Shown one piece after another: positions 45,184 through 57,839 of a stretch of 64,000 nt of DNA. How positions within the stretch are numbered: position 1 is the first letter of the stretch; the number at the start of each line of letters is the position of its first letter. Below the pieces are notes generated by a model. That model was given only the letters and a program-made list of their open reading frames with translations, did no database searches and was not told the origin of the DNA. Location: positions 434,001 through 498,000 of the forward strand of contig JAOVFP010000023.1 in assembly GCA_025738555.1 (NCBI GenBank). The letters are read 5' to 3'. The position numbers and the translations under genes are program-made. This stretch comes from Cyathus striatus. Its lineage: Eukaryota > Basidiomycota > Agaricomycetes > Agaricales > Nidulariaceae.

Positions 45184-46588
45184 ATGTTTTTTTACCCCCT
45201 CACGCTCCTTTGCTTGTCCCCCGCCCTCGTTCTAGCAGGCTCCGGCGTCAGAGACGACCCCTGCTCCCAGGGGAACAGTCGTCTCCAGGCTGGCACCTAT
45301 CAGTTCTGGAGCGAGTGCAGCACTTCCAACTACTGTGCAGCAAACAGCACTTGCCAGCCAAAGGGATGCAGGAAGGACGAGTTTCCCTTTGGTTATGCCC
45401 AGGATGCAAAACTCCCCGATAAGTGCGAAAGGGGCCAGTTCTGTCCTGACGAAGGTGACGTCTGTCAGGATATCCTTGCTGTTGGTAGTTCTTGCCAACT
45501 TAATCGCGATGGTATAGTTCCTCGTATTACATCTCCCCTTTCACTCGCTCATCCTCATGTGTCTAGATCAATGTGAAGCACCTCCCAACTTCCAAGAGCT
45601 CGCAGATGACTCCGGCCGAGGCCTTAACTTCAACGGCTCCGTCTGTCTCAATAACCTATGCATGTATGTCATGCTTTCCTCCGCTTTTTACTCTTATATA
45701 TGTACTACTTTTCCTCTAGGTGGGCAAATGCGACTTTAGGGACTACCTGCGTTGTTGAAAATACCCCGTATACGGCCTATGGTGTAGATGGCGAATTTAT
45801 CAACATTGTATCGAGGTATGTCCTCGACGCCATCATACTTCCTTGTGTTACCTGTCTCACCTGTTGTCAAGGGGAAATTGTCGTATCGGTCTTTACTGTG
45901 ATTCTGCAACGAAGGTTTGTATGACAAGCAAGCTCATTGGTGAATCATGCACTGCCGATAAAGAGTATGTGTGATGACCTTGCGTGTGGTTGAACATTCC
46001 TATAATGCTATCATCGAATAGGTGCGACTCTTGGAACTGTCTCAGCAGTGGTGTTTGTGGAGTTGCTGCAGCGACACCCCATCACTTTGGTATTTGGGTC
46101 TACGTTATTGTTGCGCTGGGAATCTTTGGCGGTCAGTTTCCCATTAAGTGAAAATATAGTCTAATTCTAATCCCCCTTGAAGGCATGGCTGGAACACTTA
46201 TCGGTCTGTTCATGATGCATCGCAAGCAAAGAGATCAGGAGCGAGAAAAGCGTATCCAATACTGGCGCGAGCAGGTATGGTTGTTCCAGTTGGGCGGTGA
46301 TAGAGTGGCACTGACATTGTAATTGTACAGAATGCCTTCCATCAAAATTTGCAGCAGATGAGAGAAACTGCAAGGGCATCTATTTTATCTCTTCCGAACA
46401 ATGGGGGAAGTGCACGGAGCACCATGTATAGCCGGGACGGAGGGTCTGATGAGTTGAATGCGCCTGTGCTTCAAAATGCTGCCCCCAAGGCTTCAGGACT
46501 GCGACACTATCTTGGGGGCGACGGGGGGTCTGACTATGATGAGGGCGTGACTATGCAGCCAAGTAAGAGGAATGAAGGACGTTTTTGA
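45184..46588 (+). CDS. Cysteine-rich single-pass membrane protein, unknown function
   Basis: Not recognised as a named family. A signal peptide (MFFYPLTLLCLSPALVLAG) leads an extracellular part with many Cys pairs: DDPCSQGN, CSTSNYCAANSTCQPKGC, DKCERGQFCPDEGDVCQD, NGSVCLNNLCM, GNCRIGLYCDSATKVC and CDSWNCLSSGVCGVA. One transmembrane helix follows (FGIWVYVIVALGIFGG, then MAGTLIGLFMMHRK). A cytosolic tail starts with basic, coil-forming sequence (RKQRDQEREKRIQYWREQ) and ends PSKRNEGRF. Seven exons are split by introns of about 50-60 nt. The layout is that of a cell-surface receptor or cell-wall sensor, but no ligand or role can be claimed. Confidence 0.82.
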
Positions 46589-46918
46589 TAGACGGACGTT
46601 ATAGTTATACCAGAGGACGATGTTTGAGAATTAGATTAATACCAGTTTCTCTTTTGGCCATTTTACCGTTTACTCACCCTATTACATACGTTTCACAAGG
46701 CTTTGGAGTTGAATGAGCATGGAATGTTGAATGTTGGAATTGAAGTTTATGAAGAGCGGAAGTTCATAGATAGCCACATGCGGATGCTTGTGAACATTGC
46801 GTCAGCAGCGTGCTTAAACTAGTAACTACGACTACAGTACTTTATTCGAATTTGCAGCACATGTAATAATATTTCATCTAACCGCCCTTCCACCTCTACT
46901 ATTGCCCTCGCACACCCC
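46589..46918. other. Intergenic gap
   Basis: About 330 bp holding the upstream gene's 3' UTR and the next promoter. Nothing else was recognised. Confidence 0.4.
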
Positions 46919-47981
46919 ATGCCTTCTGCCTTCTCTCCTCTGAGGACCCCTTCCCCCCCGCAGGAGGGTGATATTGCACAGGCCCTTTCATTCGCTAACG
47001 ACCAACCAGACAATTCTCGACACCACAAGGGAAAGCAAAAAGCATTACAGCCTCAACTTGCCAATGAGGAGGTCGACGAGGACGACACTCCTACCTCTCA
47101 AACCACACCCTATCCACCGACAGCTCACGAGGATGAAGAGACCCGGAGAGTTGAAGAGGTCCGTTTGATTTCTCTTGTCTGCTGAACATTTCAACTCATG
47201 TCTCTTATTCACTCTGTTCTTTAAACCTTGGAATCTACTACTTCACCTAAGTAGACACTGAAGAGATGGGAACTTGCGGAGCGACAGCGTCGAAGGGCTG
47301 CCAGAGATTCTTCCCAGAGTATATCCATGGCCCCGTCTCTCGTGGAAAATGTGACGCGTAGAGCCAGTGCTCTTTGGTCCACGGGAAAGAAATCGAAAAC
47401 TACTTCCGGCGTTGGCCTAGGGCTAGGAACTCATACCGCATTACAATCCGAAGACCGCATTGATATCCTTCCCATGGGTGATATCAACATTAGCCCAACT
47501 CCGTCTCCATCTCCATCCCCAACACGCTCAGAAACAAATATTACAAGTCCTTTCGCCGATCCTGTTCAGCCTGTTTCGCCTTTCGCTGACGTTTATCGAA
47601 TGGACGCCGCTCAAGATGGCTCACTCCATCCACTCATGGCGACGTCTCCACACCGGTCCGCACTTCTTTTCCCTTCGTCTCCCACCTCTCCACTACATTC
47701 GCATCAACCCCCACCACCACAGCCCCTCGGTCTTCCAGCACCTCGAACCCCTCCGCCAATCCCCAACCCTACATATCCATCGATGCCTCCCCCGGACGCC
47801 TCCCGAACTACACAACAAAACGATGATGATGTAAGAGAAGTGAGATGGTGGCATGACTGGCTGTGCGGGTGTGGAGAAGGACCAGATCGGGGAGGTGATC
47901 ATCAGGTTCGTTTATCTAGTTTCTTTACAATGCAATCCTGAACCACTTAAACAGGCTGGTCGCACAAACCCATTTGAGTAA
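46919..47981 (+). CDS. Hypothetical protein, disordered, conserved C-terminal motif
   Basis: Three exons: MPSAFSPLRTPSPPQ... up to an intron at about 47160-47253, then TLKRWELAERQRRRAARDS with several SP/TP-rich segments, and a last exon AGRTNPFE ending at 47979-47981. Nearly all of it is predicted disordered (Pro, Ser, Thr). Near the end, VRWWHDWLCGCGEGPDRGGDHQ is compact, rich in Trp and Cys, and probably the conserved part. VTRRASALWSTGKKSK is a possible kinase-site region. No function can be assigned. Confidence 0.75.
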
Positions 47982-48233
47982 CTCTTTCGATGATCTCGTG
48001 CTATTCACAAGAACTTTATTGGACTTTCGCATTGCATGTCACTTGGAACATGTACAACAGACACTACTTTACCAGAATACCGTTATAGATATTTTCTTGA
48101 ATGTTTATGGGATTCAGTAGGACAGCCCCCTTCGTGGTGAGGAGGGCTGAGCTGATGTATCTTGTAATATATGCTTTTAATTCCACTCCGCCGTTGACGT
48201 ATATATGTCCTTTGTTGAGGACCACAGTTAATG
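47982..48233. other. Convergent intergenic gap
   Basis: About 250 bp between two convergent stop codons, AT-rich, without a gene. Confidence 0.4.
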
Positions 48234-50249
48234 CTATTGCGAAGAGGGAAAATGAACGGCTTTGGGCTCCATTAATGAAAAATCAACATTTTCTTCGTTT
48301 CTTTGTGATAGTCCCTCCAATGCATTAGGCACGGGAGTCTTATTCCTAGTCACTCCAGACGCATGAATACCTGATTCGACCCTAAATGAAATCAGCAAAG
48401 ACTCGACGTCGTAAGTCATGTACTCTCGTACCGGACTGTTACTTGGGAATGTGCGGCCTGATTCTCAATAATTTCATCGTTGGCTTCTAGGTCGGTATTG
48501 ACAACAGGACCTTCAAAGGAAGGAGTGTGGCCAACGTCATGGTCAACCGGAAGAGCCCAGTCTGGAATTTCACCTCTGGAGCGCCATGTTAATGTAGCAG
48601 AAAGAGACACCGTGCGCGAAAAAGATCTTCCCCATGAGAAGAATGGAATAGAGAGACCATCTAATAGGCAGTTTTTATCAATTTCGCTGAAGTAACTACG
48701 TGAACAAGGAACTAATACCCACGTATAACGATGGATGTTAAAACCACGAAAGATACGACCGGGTGAAGACAAGCCGCCAAGAAATCTTCCTGTGTAACAG
48801 GTGGTGTATTTGCGTTTTCTAATTTTCGTTTTGCGAGCGTTGAAACAAAAATAGCACCGACCCCCATCTTACAGTTTTAAAAGATTAGTTAAGAAAAAGC
48901 AGCGCAAAGCGTACGTACCGGGCCTAAAAAACATAAACGTCACAAATTTGGGCAGCAATTAAGTCTAAAACGCACCGAAATGACCGGAAAAGAGGGCTTC
49001 CCGCCATGATGTTATCTCTGGAATCCACTTGTAAAGAACCAGTATCGCAGGTATACGACGCAATATAAGAATTCCTATTGCAAGTGCAAAGAGCCTCCAT
49101 AAAGTAAGATCGAGGACGGGATCTCTAAATGTCTCAAATGGCATCCACGCCCCGATATAGATAAAACATGCACAATTGAGAACCAAATCGATAACTGATG
49201 AAAATACTTCTCCTTCAGTGTGTACATTAAAATGGCCATCCCACGAAAGGGCACTTCCTGTATATCATTGTTAGTCTCAAAAGGTGGATGGTAAAAATAT
49301 AACTACTAGCCAGCAGCAAACGCAGCGAGAAGGTCATCACTTCCAATCGTACTGACGACCCCTGTAACGAATATGGCTAGGGCAAGATACTGGGCAACGA
49401 AAGATTCTCTGTCAATAAACCCACGCTTATGTGAGAATTTCATGAGATGCGAAAATCCAAATCCTAATCACTGTCAAAATAAATTGATTAACTTCCGAAG
49501 AGCAAGTAATGCTAACCAAGAATAGCCCCGGCAAAGATTCCTAATATAACCTGGTCTAACAAATATATTTAGCTTCTTAAAATCGCGGTTGATAAATATC
49601 AAATACATAGCCACCCAACGAGAAACCAGTGTCCGACTGCTTCACGTTTGGTATGATCGATGGTAAAATAAATAGCAAACGTCAAAAAAGGGTAAGCGAG
49701 GCCATCGTTTGCTGCAGATTCTGCAGACAATAATCGGCGAAGGTTAAGAGGTACATGCTTGGTTGCGAAATTTCCACCTTTTTAGAGGTCTGCAGTTACG
49801 AAACGAACGCGACGTATACTCCAAATAAATGCTTACCGACTATGGCAGCACATATGATTGGATCTGTGGGGGTCAAGCAAGCTGCAAGAGCAAGACATGA
49901 AATAAAATTCAATTTGGGGAGTGCCACTCGCATAAGACCTGGTGGAATTTTTCTATATAAGCTGCCTAGCATGAATAGGCAACACCAAAATATTACCTGC
50001 CACGATTATCCAGCCCATCGCCATCGTGGGTACAACCATGGCCAATAAACTTTTAGCATGCTTTGCCATATAAGACTGGGGGAGTTCAACACCAATTGCA
50101 AACAAGCCAGTAGCAAGTACGATGCGCATAACTTCGAGAGTTATGACGTCCGTTCTGGAACCCCAAGACCGTGGATCGAAAATTCCGGCTACGTGGGGGC
50201 CCACGAGTATTCCAAATGCAGTTCCAAGTACAACCTCGTTAACGTATAG
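48234..50249 (-). CDS. Na+(K+)/H+ antiporter, Nha1-type, lacking its first coding exon
   Basis: Nha1 exports alkali cations at the plasma membrane in exchange for protons. The first visible exon begins mid-family at LYVNEVVLGTAFGILVGPHVAG (50249). The chain continues ITLEVMRIVLATGLFAIGVELP, CLALAACLTPTDPIICAAIVGG, KHVPLNLRRLLSAESAANDGLAYPF, GSDDLLAAFAAG and IGAWMPFETFRDPVLDLTLW, then LLDGLSIPFFSWGR and a short hydrophilic tail ending FPSSQ. The ion-binding Asp pair (PTDP and SAANDG area) is present. The usual ~40 N-terminal residues, including the first membrane segment, cannot be found between 50250 and the next gene at 50827, and no start codon precedes the exon. Either a tiny exon was missed or the gene is 5'-truncated and perhaps dead. 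No internal stop was noticed. Confidence 0.82.
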
Positions 50250-50826
50250 CTGATGAGTTGCTCAGTAAATTAACTCCAGAGCAGTTTGTGCGGGACTTCG
50301 GACCTTCTCTCGCGCAAGTAATGAAAACATTGAAAACTACAGAAGCAGTACTGAAGGATGTACGAAATCCACTAGATAAGATTGAGACGTACTGCAACGA
50401 CAAAACCCCCCAAGCATATGTACGCAAGAGAGGGTCCCGACACCTGATAAAGACAAAATCTTACACCGAACGGACAAAATGGCAATGTATAACATGACGA
50501 ACTTCCAGTAGATGCTGAACCATGGGTCTGATATATGTTGACGTATCAGGAAGGAATGGAAGTGCACCACTGTATCAGTGTACTTATGTTGATTGGAATT
50601 AACAATAACCTTGCGGGAAGGAGTTGATAAGTATTAGATAAGTAGGTAAGATATTATATTATTATTATATAATATGTACAAGTAATTCAATTGTATTTTG
50701 TTTGGTTTGATCGTCGCGCGACGGCGCGTCTACAACGACAATGCATTCAACTTAGACAGCCGTTACAAAGTATAGTATTCTAAGTTAAACCCAACAGCAT
50801 CATTCCTTTTTGTTTTTCCACCACCT
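50250..50826. other. Region replacing the expected antiporter 5' end; weak + strand ORF
   Basis: About 577 bp. An 80-codon + strand frame (50258-50497: MLSKLTPEQFVRDFGPSLAQ, then KTTEAVLKDVRNPLDKIETY) looks protein-like but is not recognised. It begins only 8 bp past the antiporter exon edge. The right part (50640-50700) is a TATTATTATAT-rich stretch. This could be a duplicated fragment of another gene. Confidence 0.4.
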
Positions 50827-53752
50827 ATGGCGGGTAACGGAAATCACTGTTCTTTCGTTTTGCTTGCAGAATTTCACATCTTCGAGGGAGCTCAGCTCAA
50901 ATATCAGTTCCCTCAACCATTAGGGGTCGATGAGGGGTATGTCTTAGGCTACTACGGAATGCATTCAGCTAATATCTCTTAGCGTTCTGGCAATGTCAAT
51001 GCTGCCAGACGGCGCAGAAACGCAACTGGATGACTGGACGATATTCTTTCTTAATCAAACCCCCTTCAACACGATTTCTCCGGTTTTAGCGTTGGATACC
51101 CCCGAAGTCAGCCCCGTAAATCTTCCTGGCGAGGAAGGAGATGGAAGTAGAGATGGAAAACCGGAGTTATTGTGTGTGTTGAACTTGGTTCGAACGAAGC
51201 ATGATAAAAGTCTTGATCGGTACGTATCTCCCTGCCCATGTAACCATGAAATGTAACTGTGCTGCATAAGAGGCGCCAAGGTACTTGCACTTGCAATATG
51301 CACACGGCACCCATTCATACAGATATTTAAAGTATGTTCAATGGTACAAGGCTCTACACCCTATTCACGTGCCTTTCCTCTAGCCATTTCTTTTAATGGC
51401 TCTCGATGATTATTTTTCTGATCCATCTCAAGATTGCCTTGCTCGACTTTTTGATGCAGTAAACTCTATGGATCTATCTGGAGCTCCAATACTGACTCGT
51501 TACGAAAAAATGGTTATGCGGTCATCCGAGCGTAAAGATATTTTCGCAGAAAAGTACACACATTCCGTTTCCCAAAGTCAATGGCATCCCAGTGGTATAC
51601 ATGGGTCAAAGCTGGGGCTGCGCCATAAGTCGAACAACTCTGGAGAATCTTACTCGAGCTTTGAGGAAGGCCTCCTTATACGTAATCGCGAGAAGGAAAG
51701 GACACAAGACGAGAATCGAACCAAGCAAAAAGATGCCCATAGGTTAAGGGAGCGTGCTGACACGGAAAGTTCCACATCCACAGTCCAGACTCAAGGAACT
51801 GCTCTAAACTCCCCGTCAGATTCTTCCTTTTCATTGGGAGGGAGTGCTGTATGGGTAGGTGATGAGAGTGGTTTAGATCTTGCTTTAAAGGACTCGGGTG
51901 GGGATGGAAACAGTGTAGCTTCATTGGTCGGAAGCAGCACTCTCGTTGGCTCCTACCGGAAGCGACGTTCAACTGATGCTTCGTCTTCGTCATCCCATCT
52001 ACATGCTCGCGACCAAGGTAACAAAACAACTGGTCCAGCATATTCATATGACCCTTCAATGCGCAATATCAATAAAGATACTCATTTCCATCACACCACA
52101 GTCGCATACAAAGATCATCAGATACCCATCAAAATGCCACTCTTTACCTTTCCAGAAGAAGTTGGAGATGTATGTTCTAGTTGCCTTATTTTGAAGTTTG
52201 GTAATGCTTACAGATTTCCAGTATTCCCTTATAACTCTTATCAAAACCTTCTCATCTTACCAGCAAGTTCTGGGACCCGTACATCCGCATCTCCACACAA
52301 GCGGACCGCAAACACACCCTATTATTATTCTCTTCAATGCTCTTGTAACAGGAAAACGTATTATTTTCCTGGGACATCGGCGACCGGCGGGTGAGGTTTC
52401 AAGCTTCGTACTTGCAGCCTGTGCCCTTGGTTCCGGTTGCGGAGCTGTCCTACGCGGGTTTATTGAGCGTGCCTTTCCATATGCAAATCTGAACAATCGC
52501 GACGAGTGGGAGTCAGTGTAAGTTGGGTTTTTGCTAGCATAATACGTCTTGAAAACTTTGCAAAGACCGGCATATATCGCAGGCGTTACTAACCCCATAT
52601 TCGAATCATCTCGTGCATGGGACCTTCTATTGGATATTAGCTCCGGGACTGTCGCTGTTGCCAAGGATATCCATCTCCATCATCCAGCTAGCAATGTAAT
52701 GGGACCTTCCGGACCTCTAATTTCGAGATCGGGAACGCTCAGAGCTGAATCTTCTGTGGGAAGCGAAGAGGATATCGCAAGAATTGCCAAGGAAGGAACT
52801 AAAGCTGACTTTGCAACGAAAGACAATAATGCAGACAAAGTTTTCATCGACGACGTGAGTGCTCAAAGACGAGCTTGTAGTTCAGTGATTATTTATTATC
52901 ACAGATCCGAGCGGCAATCGAGGACCATTTTGGTGAAAGTTTGGTGCGGATGCGATTCACGGAATATGTCGCTCGCTTTGTCAGACTTGCTTCACGGTAT
53001 GAAGAGGAGATTACAGGAAATACCAAGTTCGGATACCCCAGTGCTTCTTTCGCCGATATTCCAGGTCGACCGCCGCAGTTGGGCAGCGGAATTGCCTTCA
53101 CTGATGAAGCAACATGCTTAAGAGAATTATCGGCCAACGCACATCGCATCGAAGCATGGCGGAAAACGAATAGTTACCAATATTTGGTTACGGTTTGTTT
53201 TCAAATTAATTGAATTTCACGGTAGCATTGAAAGCTGATTATCCGTTTAGGATTATGCTAAACAACAAGCAAATAATTCGATTAAAGGTTTTGACGTTCT
53301 TCACCAGCTATTTCGACTACGGTATACGAAGACCTTGACCGACTCAGAAGCAACAACCATTATTCGGACGTTGGCAGACCATGTCAAAACATACGAACAA
53401 GTGGTGGAGGCCAGTCTTTGCGGTTCTAATTTATTTCAAGATTTGACGCCATTATTATTATTAGCTCCTCGCATATTTACCTCACGGAGGAGGTTTGTTA
53501 TACTTGGGATTCGGACTCTTTCACCAGAGAGAAGCGGTGCGGGAAGCAACAGTCGATCTTTTTAACCAATTGCGTGCATATCCGGTACGCATGCAACACC
53601 CATTCTCCGATCCGTAGCGGGGCTGATGATCTGCCGATCAGGTTGGTGTACTATTTTTACAGGCGCTCAATCACTTCCAACGCTATGCATACGTACGGCA
53701 AGCACATGCGAAGGAAAAACAGATGCAGCAAGCAACAACATCAATATTCTGA
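50827..53752 (+). CDS. Afi1/DENN domain protein (Arf3-docking, polarity axis)
   Basis: In yeast Afi1 docks Arf3 and stabilises the polarity axis; DENN domains often act as Rab exchange factors. The N-terminal Afi1 domain reads FVLLAEFHIFEGAQLKYQFPQP, AMSMLPDGAETQLDDWTIFFLNQ, LCVLNLVRTKHDKSLDRGAKV and ALAICTRHPFIQIFKPFLLMAL. A disordered linker of about 200 residues (51540-52130) follows. The DENN core is YSLITLIKTFSSYQQVLGP, HPIIILFNALVTGKRIIFLGHRRPAGEVSSFV and RAFPYANLNNRDEWE, then VPAYIAGVTNPIFESSRAWDLL. The C-terminus is GGGLLYLGFGLFHQREAV and ALNHFQRYAYVRQ...TTSIF. The intron at about 53408-53467 needs a GC donor (GAG then GCCAGT) or hides an indel. Other junctions fit. Confidence 0.9.
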
Positions 53753-55578
53753 AACGCCAATACCACTATATTGAATGGAATATCCTTCGGCATATCTTTT
53801 CGTTGATTTACAAACATTGGATTTTATTATTTTATTGGCTATGTAATTTATTTGTGTATCATGAATGTATTTAGCAGCTGGAATTCTCCAATGCTACATG
53901 GACCAAATCCAACTGGAGTAAGCAGGTAAGCAAGGTATGCGAGCTGTAGGTTTGTTGAACATATTTTTTTAAGGAGTTGCTTTGATACTTTTTCATATTT
54001 AAAATGTCAAGTATCTGTAAGATGAAACCAAGGTGAAACTTTGAAATGAAAGTACATAACGCTTAGGCAGGCTTAAACCAACTGCCAATGCTATGGACCC
54101 AGATGGACCCGCGCCGGAGCGGAAGGGAGCGGAGTACGGAAGAAATTAGCTTGGATCAATTTGATTTGTGCTCATGTTTCTCGACCCCGACCGAGTCTTT
54201 AAATAAAGTACACAGATTATACATACATACATTCTCAAATATGTAAGAACGGAGTAAATAAGTAGATAGGAGCTATGTAGTAAATATTCTTAATATGTAC
54301 CGCGCATATTCTGATTACGACAAGCGAGCTGGGAGGAGCAACGTGAAATGGGAAAAATTCCTGGCACACACGAGGGAGAATTGTTGAAGAAACCCAGAAG
54401 GCAACAGAACTTGACATTCTTCGATGCTGAAAAACAAGCAAAAATCTCAGGAAGGGCACAAGTGGCCGTAGTGAGTACGTGAAGACTGAAGGGATGTGGG
54501 TGTGGACACATGATTTGGAGAAAGGGTTTAGCGATTCATGTATTGGTGCAGAACATTCACGAGGGAACGCCGACGAGTGCCGAGAGTCTAGAGAACATGG
54601 GGTTGATGGAACAAGGAACGATGATGGTAGCTATATGTACAAGTGCTGAGGATACTGGGGTCGGGGTATTCTTAAGAGAGAATGGCAGTGGAAGAGGGCA
54701 CAGAGTCACAGCACGATTCTGGGTGCAATGATGAGATGAAACGATTAGATCAACAGGATGAAATGGTGGAACATTGCATAAAGACGAGTGATAGGAATCA
54801 GAAGCGAAAGGTGGGTTGGTAATAGCAGAAGAGATAAGTTGCGGGCAGAGAAGACCGTGATGGGAGAGAGGATAATCGTCGGAGAAGTGATGTGTGGATG
54901 GGAGAGAGGGAAATGAAGGGATGGAAGGGAAGGGTGAGAGAGAGGCGAATGGAGAGAGAGGAGGGGGAATGGGAGGAAGGAGGGGGAGAGTGGCTCTGGA
55001 GGGGACGGAGGAGGGGATGGAGTGGAAGCGGGAGAGTCAGAAACGCGGGGAAGAAAGGCCGCCAGGATCGGATGAAGAGTCGGTCCATATGCAGTATGTC
55101 ATCACAATTTCGAGGACGAAAGGATTGTTTTAGCCAAGACATTTCAACAACCTTAAGGCACCGCATGCAACAGCCCAGCCCTGCACTGTTTTTTGCTGGA
55201 GATCTGCCCGAAGAGGACGGGAGAATGGCTGCCAATCCACCGTATTCGTCCTCCATTTCGCCTGAAAAGTGTTCCTTCCTAAACGAGTCATCCTCTCTTT
55301 CAGACGCCGTACATGTCGCGTCTCTGAGGGGCTGTGCTCGCGAAACAAGAATCGCTCTCTCTTTAATACATGCCCTCCTCTTTCCTTCTCTCCTCCATCT
55401 CTCTCTCCTCGGCCTCTCATGCATAGCCTTTCTCCGTCTCTCTAGTCTCCCGTTCTTTCTTTCCTCTTTTCGGCTTTGCTCTCTTGTCTCGGCCTCGCCA
55501 TCCCGTCTCTTTCTAGATCGATCGCTCTCTACTCTCTCTTCACTCCACTTATCTTGTATAATATTAATCTTATTCTTA
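53753..55578. other. Long intergenic region with low-complexity tract, no confident gene
   Basis: About 1.8 kb. The stretch 54890-55050 is GAGAGGG-rich on the + strand. The stretch 55310-55560 is TCTC-rich and probably the leader of the regulator gene. Open frames on both strands here follow the base bias and have no recognisable domain. The size suggests an extended promoter for the Zn2Cys6 gene. Confidence 0.5.
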
Positions 55579-57839
55579 ATGGCCAATAAGCCTCCGACGG
55601 AGAAGCCTTCCCAAGCCACCCTGCAGAGAGGGAAGGCCTGTCTGAGATGCAGGTCCGTCTCTAACACCGCGTCTCACGTATTATCCTCACCTCTTCTCTT
55701 GCTCCTCAGGAAGCGGAAGATGGTGACCTTCTTCTTTAATCCTGTCTTCGAGCCTACCGTTGACCCTTCATTATTAAACAGCGATGCGACGGTGCTAAGC
55801 CAGCCTGTCAGCAATGTACTCGCGCCAAGAAAGCCGACGCCTGCGAGTACGACGACGGTAAGGGGAAGACACGCACTCAGATTCTCCGCGAAACGGTCGC
55901 CAGACTGGAGCAAAGGGTCCGTGAACTCGAAGATCCAGAATATGTGTCTCCGGCAGTTACCCTCTACGACCCACATGGGCATGCCCATTCGCGTTCCGGC
56001 TCATCTGGCTCATCCTTTGGCTCTCCTGATAGCTCCTACCTTTCCGTGTCACACTCGCCATTCGTCTCAGGTTACCATCTTTATTATACTCGTCCACAAC
56101 CCCTGATATTTATTTATATCTTTTTTTTTCTGCCATAGATTCCCCAGTGTCAACTCCTTCCGAATCCTGGCAACTGCAAGTACGTCGCTGCTTGCTGTTA
56201 TACCTTAGTTGGTAATGTTGCTTATTGTGTACATCAGGGTGTTCCTTCCCCCTCTCCTGCTCCCTTCATCCCAGAGGCCTTTTACGATGAGTCCCAGACA
56301 CCTTTCCAGCCGCCATTCGAATTGGGTCAGATGCTGTACGTGACAATGGTGTTTAAAAGCCTGTGAAGCTAATGTCTGTTGTAGACTGGAAATTTTTGCA
56401 CCACACCATTTCCAGTGCGGCCTTGGGATACATATAGGGAACCTGCGTGATAGTCTCAACCTACCCCTCTCTGAACAGCGTCATCCTGTGCTAATGAACG
56501 CTATCTACCTGTGGGCGTGCTTTATATCTCGCCCGGAGCCACTCTGCCAGCACGAAGATCACTATTTACGACATGCTTTAGAAAGCCTTCCAGAGGCTCT
56601 TCGACTCCCCGATAAAACAATGGATGCTATACAGGCTTCTTGCTTGATATCAATGTATTTCCTTGCCAATGGACGGCTGTTGGAAGGCAGTTATCATGCG
56701 AGTGCGGCAGCTGCACTGGCTGTTCAGAGTGGGTTCCATGGACGTGCCTCACGCGACATCCAGGCGTTATCGTCACCCGGTGCCGAAGGATTTGATCATA
56801 AGCCTCTCAAATGCGACGTACGAGATGGCGAGCGGATCTTAACCTTCTGGCAGGTGTACAATCTGGACCGTTGCTGGTCTGTGATTCTGAGGAAACCTTT
56901 CATTATTCCGGATGGGCCTGCTATATGGAACTCTATTCGGTGCCCTTGGCCACAGCCCATGTCGGCTTACGAATCGGTTAGTCTTAGATAGATAGATTAT
57001 GGTTCTTTCTGATTTTACAGTAATTCAGGGACATGTTGACACTGATTCACCTCTTCCAACTATTCAGGCGTTTTTGGGAGGAAAGGTAACTTCCAGTGGC
57101 TTCTCTATACCAGCATTACGCGTAAAGGCCTCCACGTTATTCGCACAAGCAGATGCTCTATCCAAAAATTGGGATCCGAGTGCGTGTACAAACCACATTT
57201 CCAGATAGTGTTTACTCAAATTTTTTTTTGTTAATGTAGGATCAAAGCCTGTGGCACAATTTACTGAAGAGGTTCAAGCGTTGGAACATTCGATAGCGTT
57301 GTTTCTATCGGCCTTGATTCCTCCATCCCAGTTGGATTCGGTTCTACCCGAGGATAAGCATGTCCTTATCGCAACATATACACTTGCCCACTCGGCAATA
57401 ATTCAGTTGCTCCGGTCATTTGCACAAGACGATGTTAGTTCTTTCAGTAAATGCTTACATGCAGCGCGATCTTCGGTTATCATTATTAAGCATACTTCAG
57501 ATGGAGACTTCGCCTTTTTGGATCCTATTATTGGTGTAGGCTGCACATTTTACTTGTTGCTACATGTATCTTATATGCTAATCCTACTCTTAGCCTTGTT
57601 GGTGGTCAGTGGCAGAAATCCTTATTCGTCAGCTGGATACGCTCGAAACTACTTGGCCTTTGATGGATACAACTGAAGTGCGTACGGAGCTGGCAACCAT
57701 TGCATATGCTATGACTTCCCTTAGCTCACGCTTTCCAATCATTGGTTTGTTCTTGTGTTTTGTAAAATGTTTAAATATCGCAATCTTACTTTGGTATTTA
57801 GGGCCAGCATTGTCTAAACTCCAGAAGAGGCTTGCGTAA
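55579..57839 (+). CDS. Zn2Cys6 fungal-specific transcription factor with 13-nt micro-exon
   Basis: The start is ATG 55579 (MANKPPTEKPSQATLQRG). The binuclear zinc cluster is spread over three exons: GKACLRCR, then KRKM in a 13-nt exon (55710-55722), then RCDGAKPACQQCTRAKKADACEYD. All six cysteines are present with normal spacing. A short coil follows (ILRETVARLEQRVRELED). The fungal_trans middle homology region runs from LEIFAPHHFQCGLGIHIGN through LWACFISRPEP, ASCLISMYFLANGRLLEGSYH and FWQVYNLDRCWSVILRKPF, ending GPALSKLQKRLA (57837-57839). About nine introns are used; the one at 57537-57599 needs donor GGT then GTAGGC. It would act as a nuclear DNA-binding regulator; the target pathway is unknown. 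Confidence 0.93.
55710..55722 (+). other. 13-nt micro-exon of the Zn2Cys6 gene
   Basis: The sequence GAAGCGGAAGATG sits between an intron ending CTCCTCAG and one starting GTGACCTTC. Skipping it would break both frame and zinc cluster; including it gives C-R-K-R-K-M-R-C. Confidence 0.88.

Noticed and set aside
51676..52059. 127-codon minus-strand ORF inside the DENN gene
   Set aside because: It is the shadow of the Ser-rich linker exon of the Afi1/DENN protein.
52150..52215. Apparent frame break in the DENN gene
   Set aside because: Using the acceptor ATTTCCAG instead of CTTACAG restores phase (GD then YSLITLIKTF), so no indel is needed.
54798..55670. 289-codon minus-strand ORF and overlapping + strand ORF from 54892
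   Set aside because: Both arise from GAGAGG/TCTC low-complexity sequence; the + frame runs into the zinc-cluster gene only by ignoring clear splice sites.
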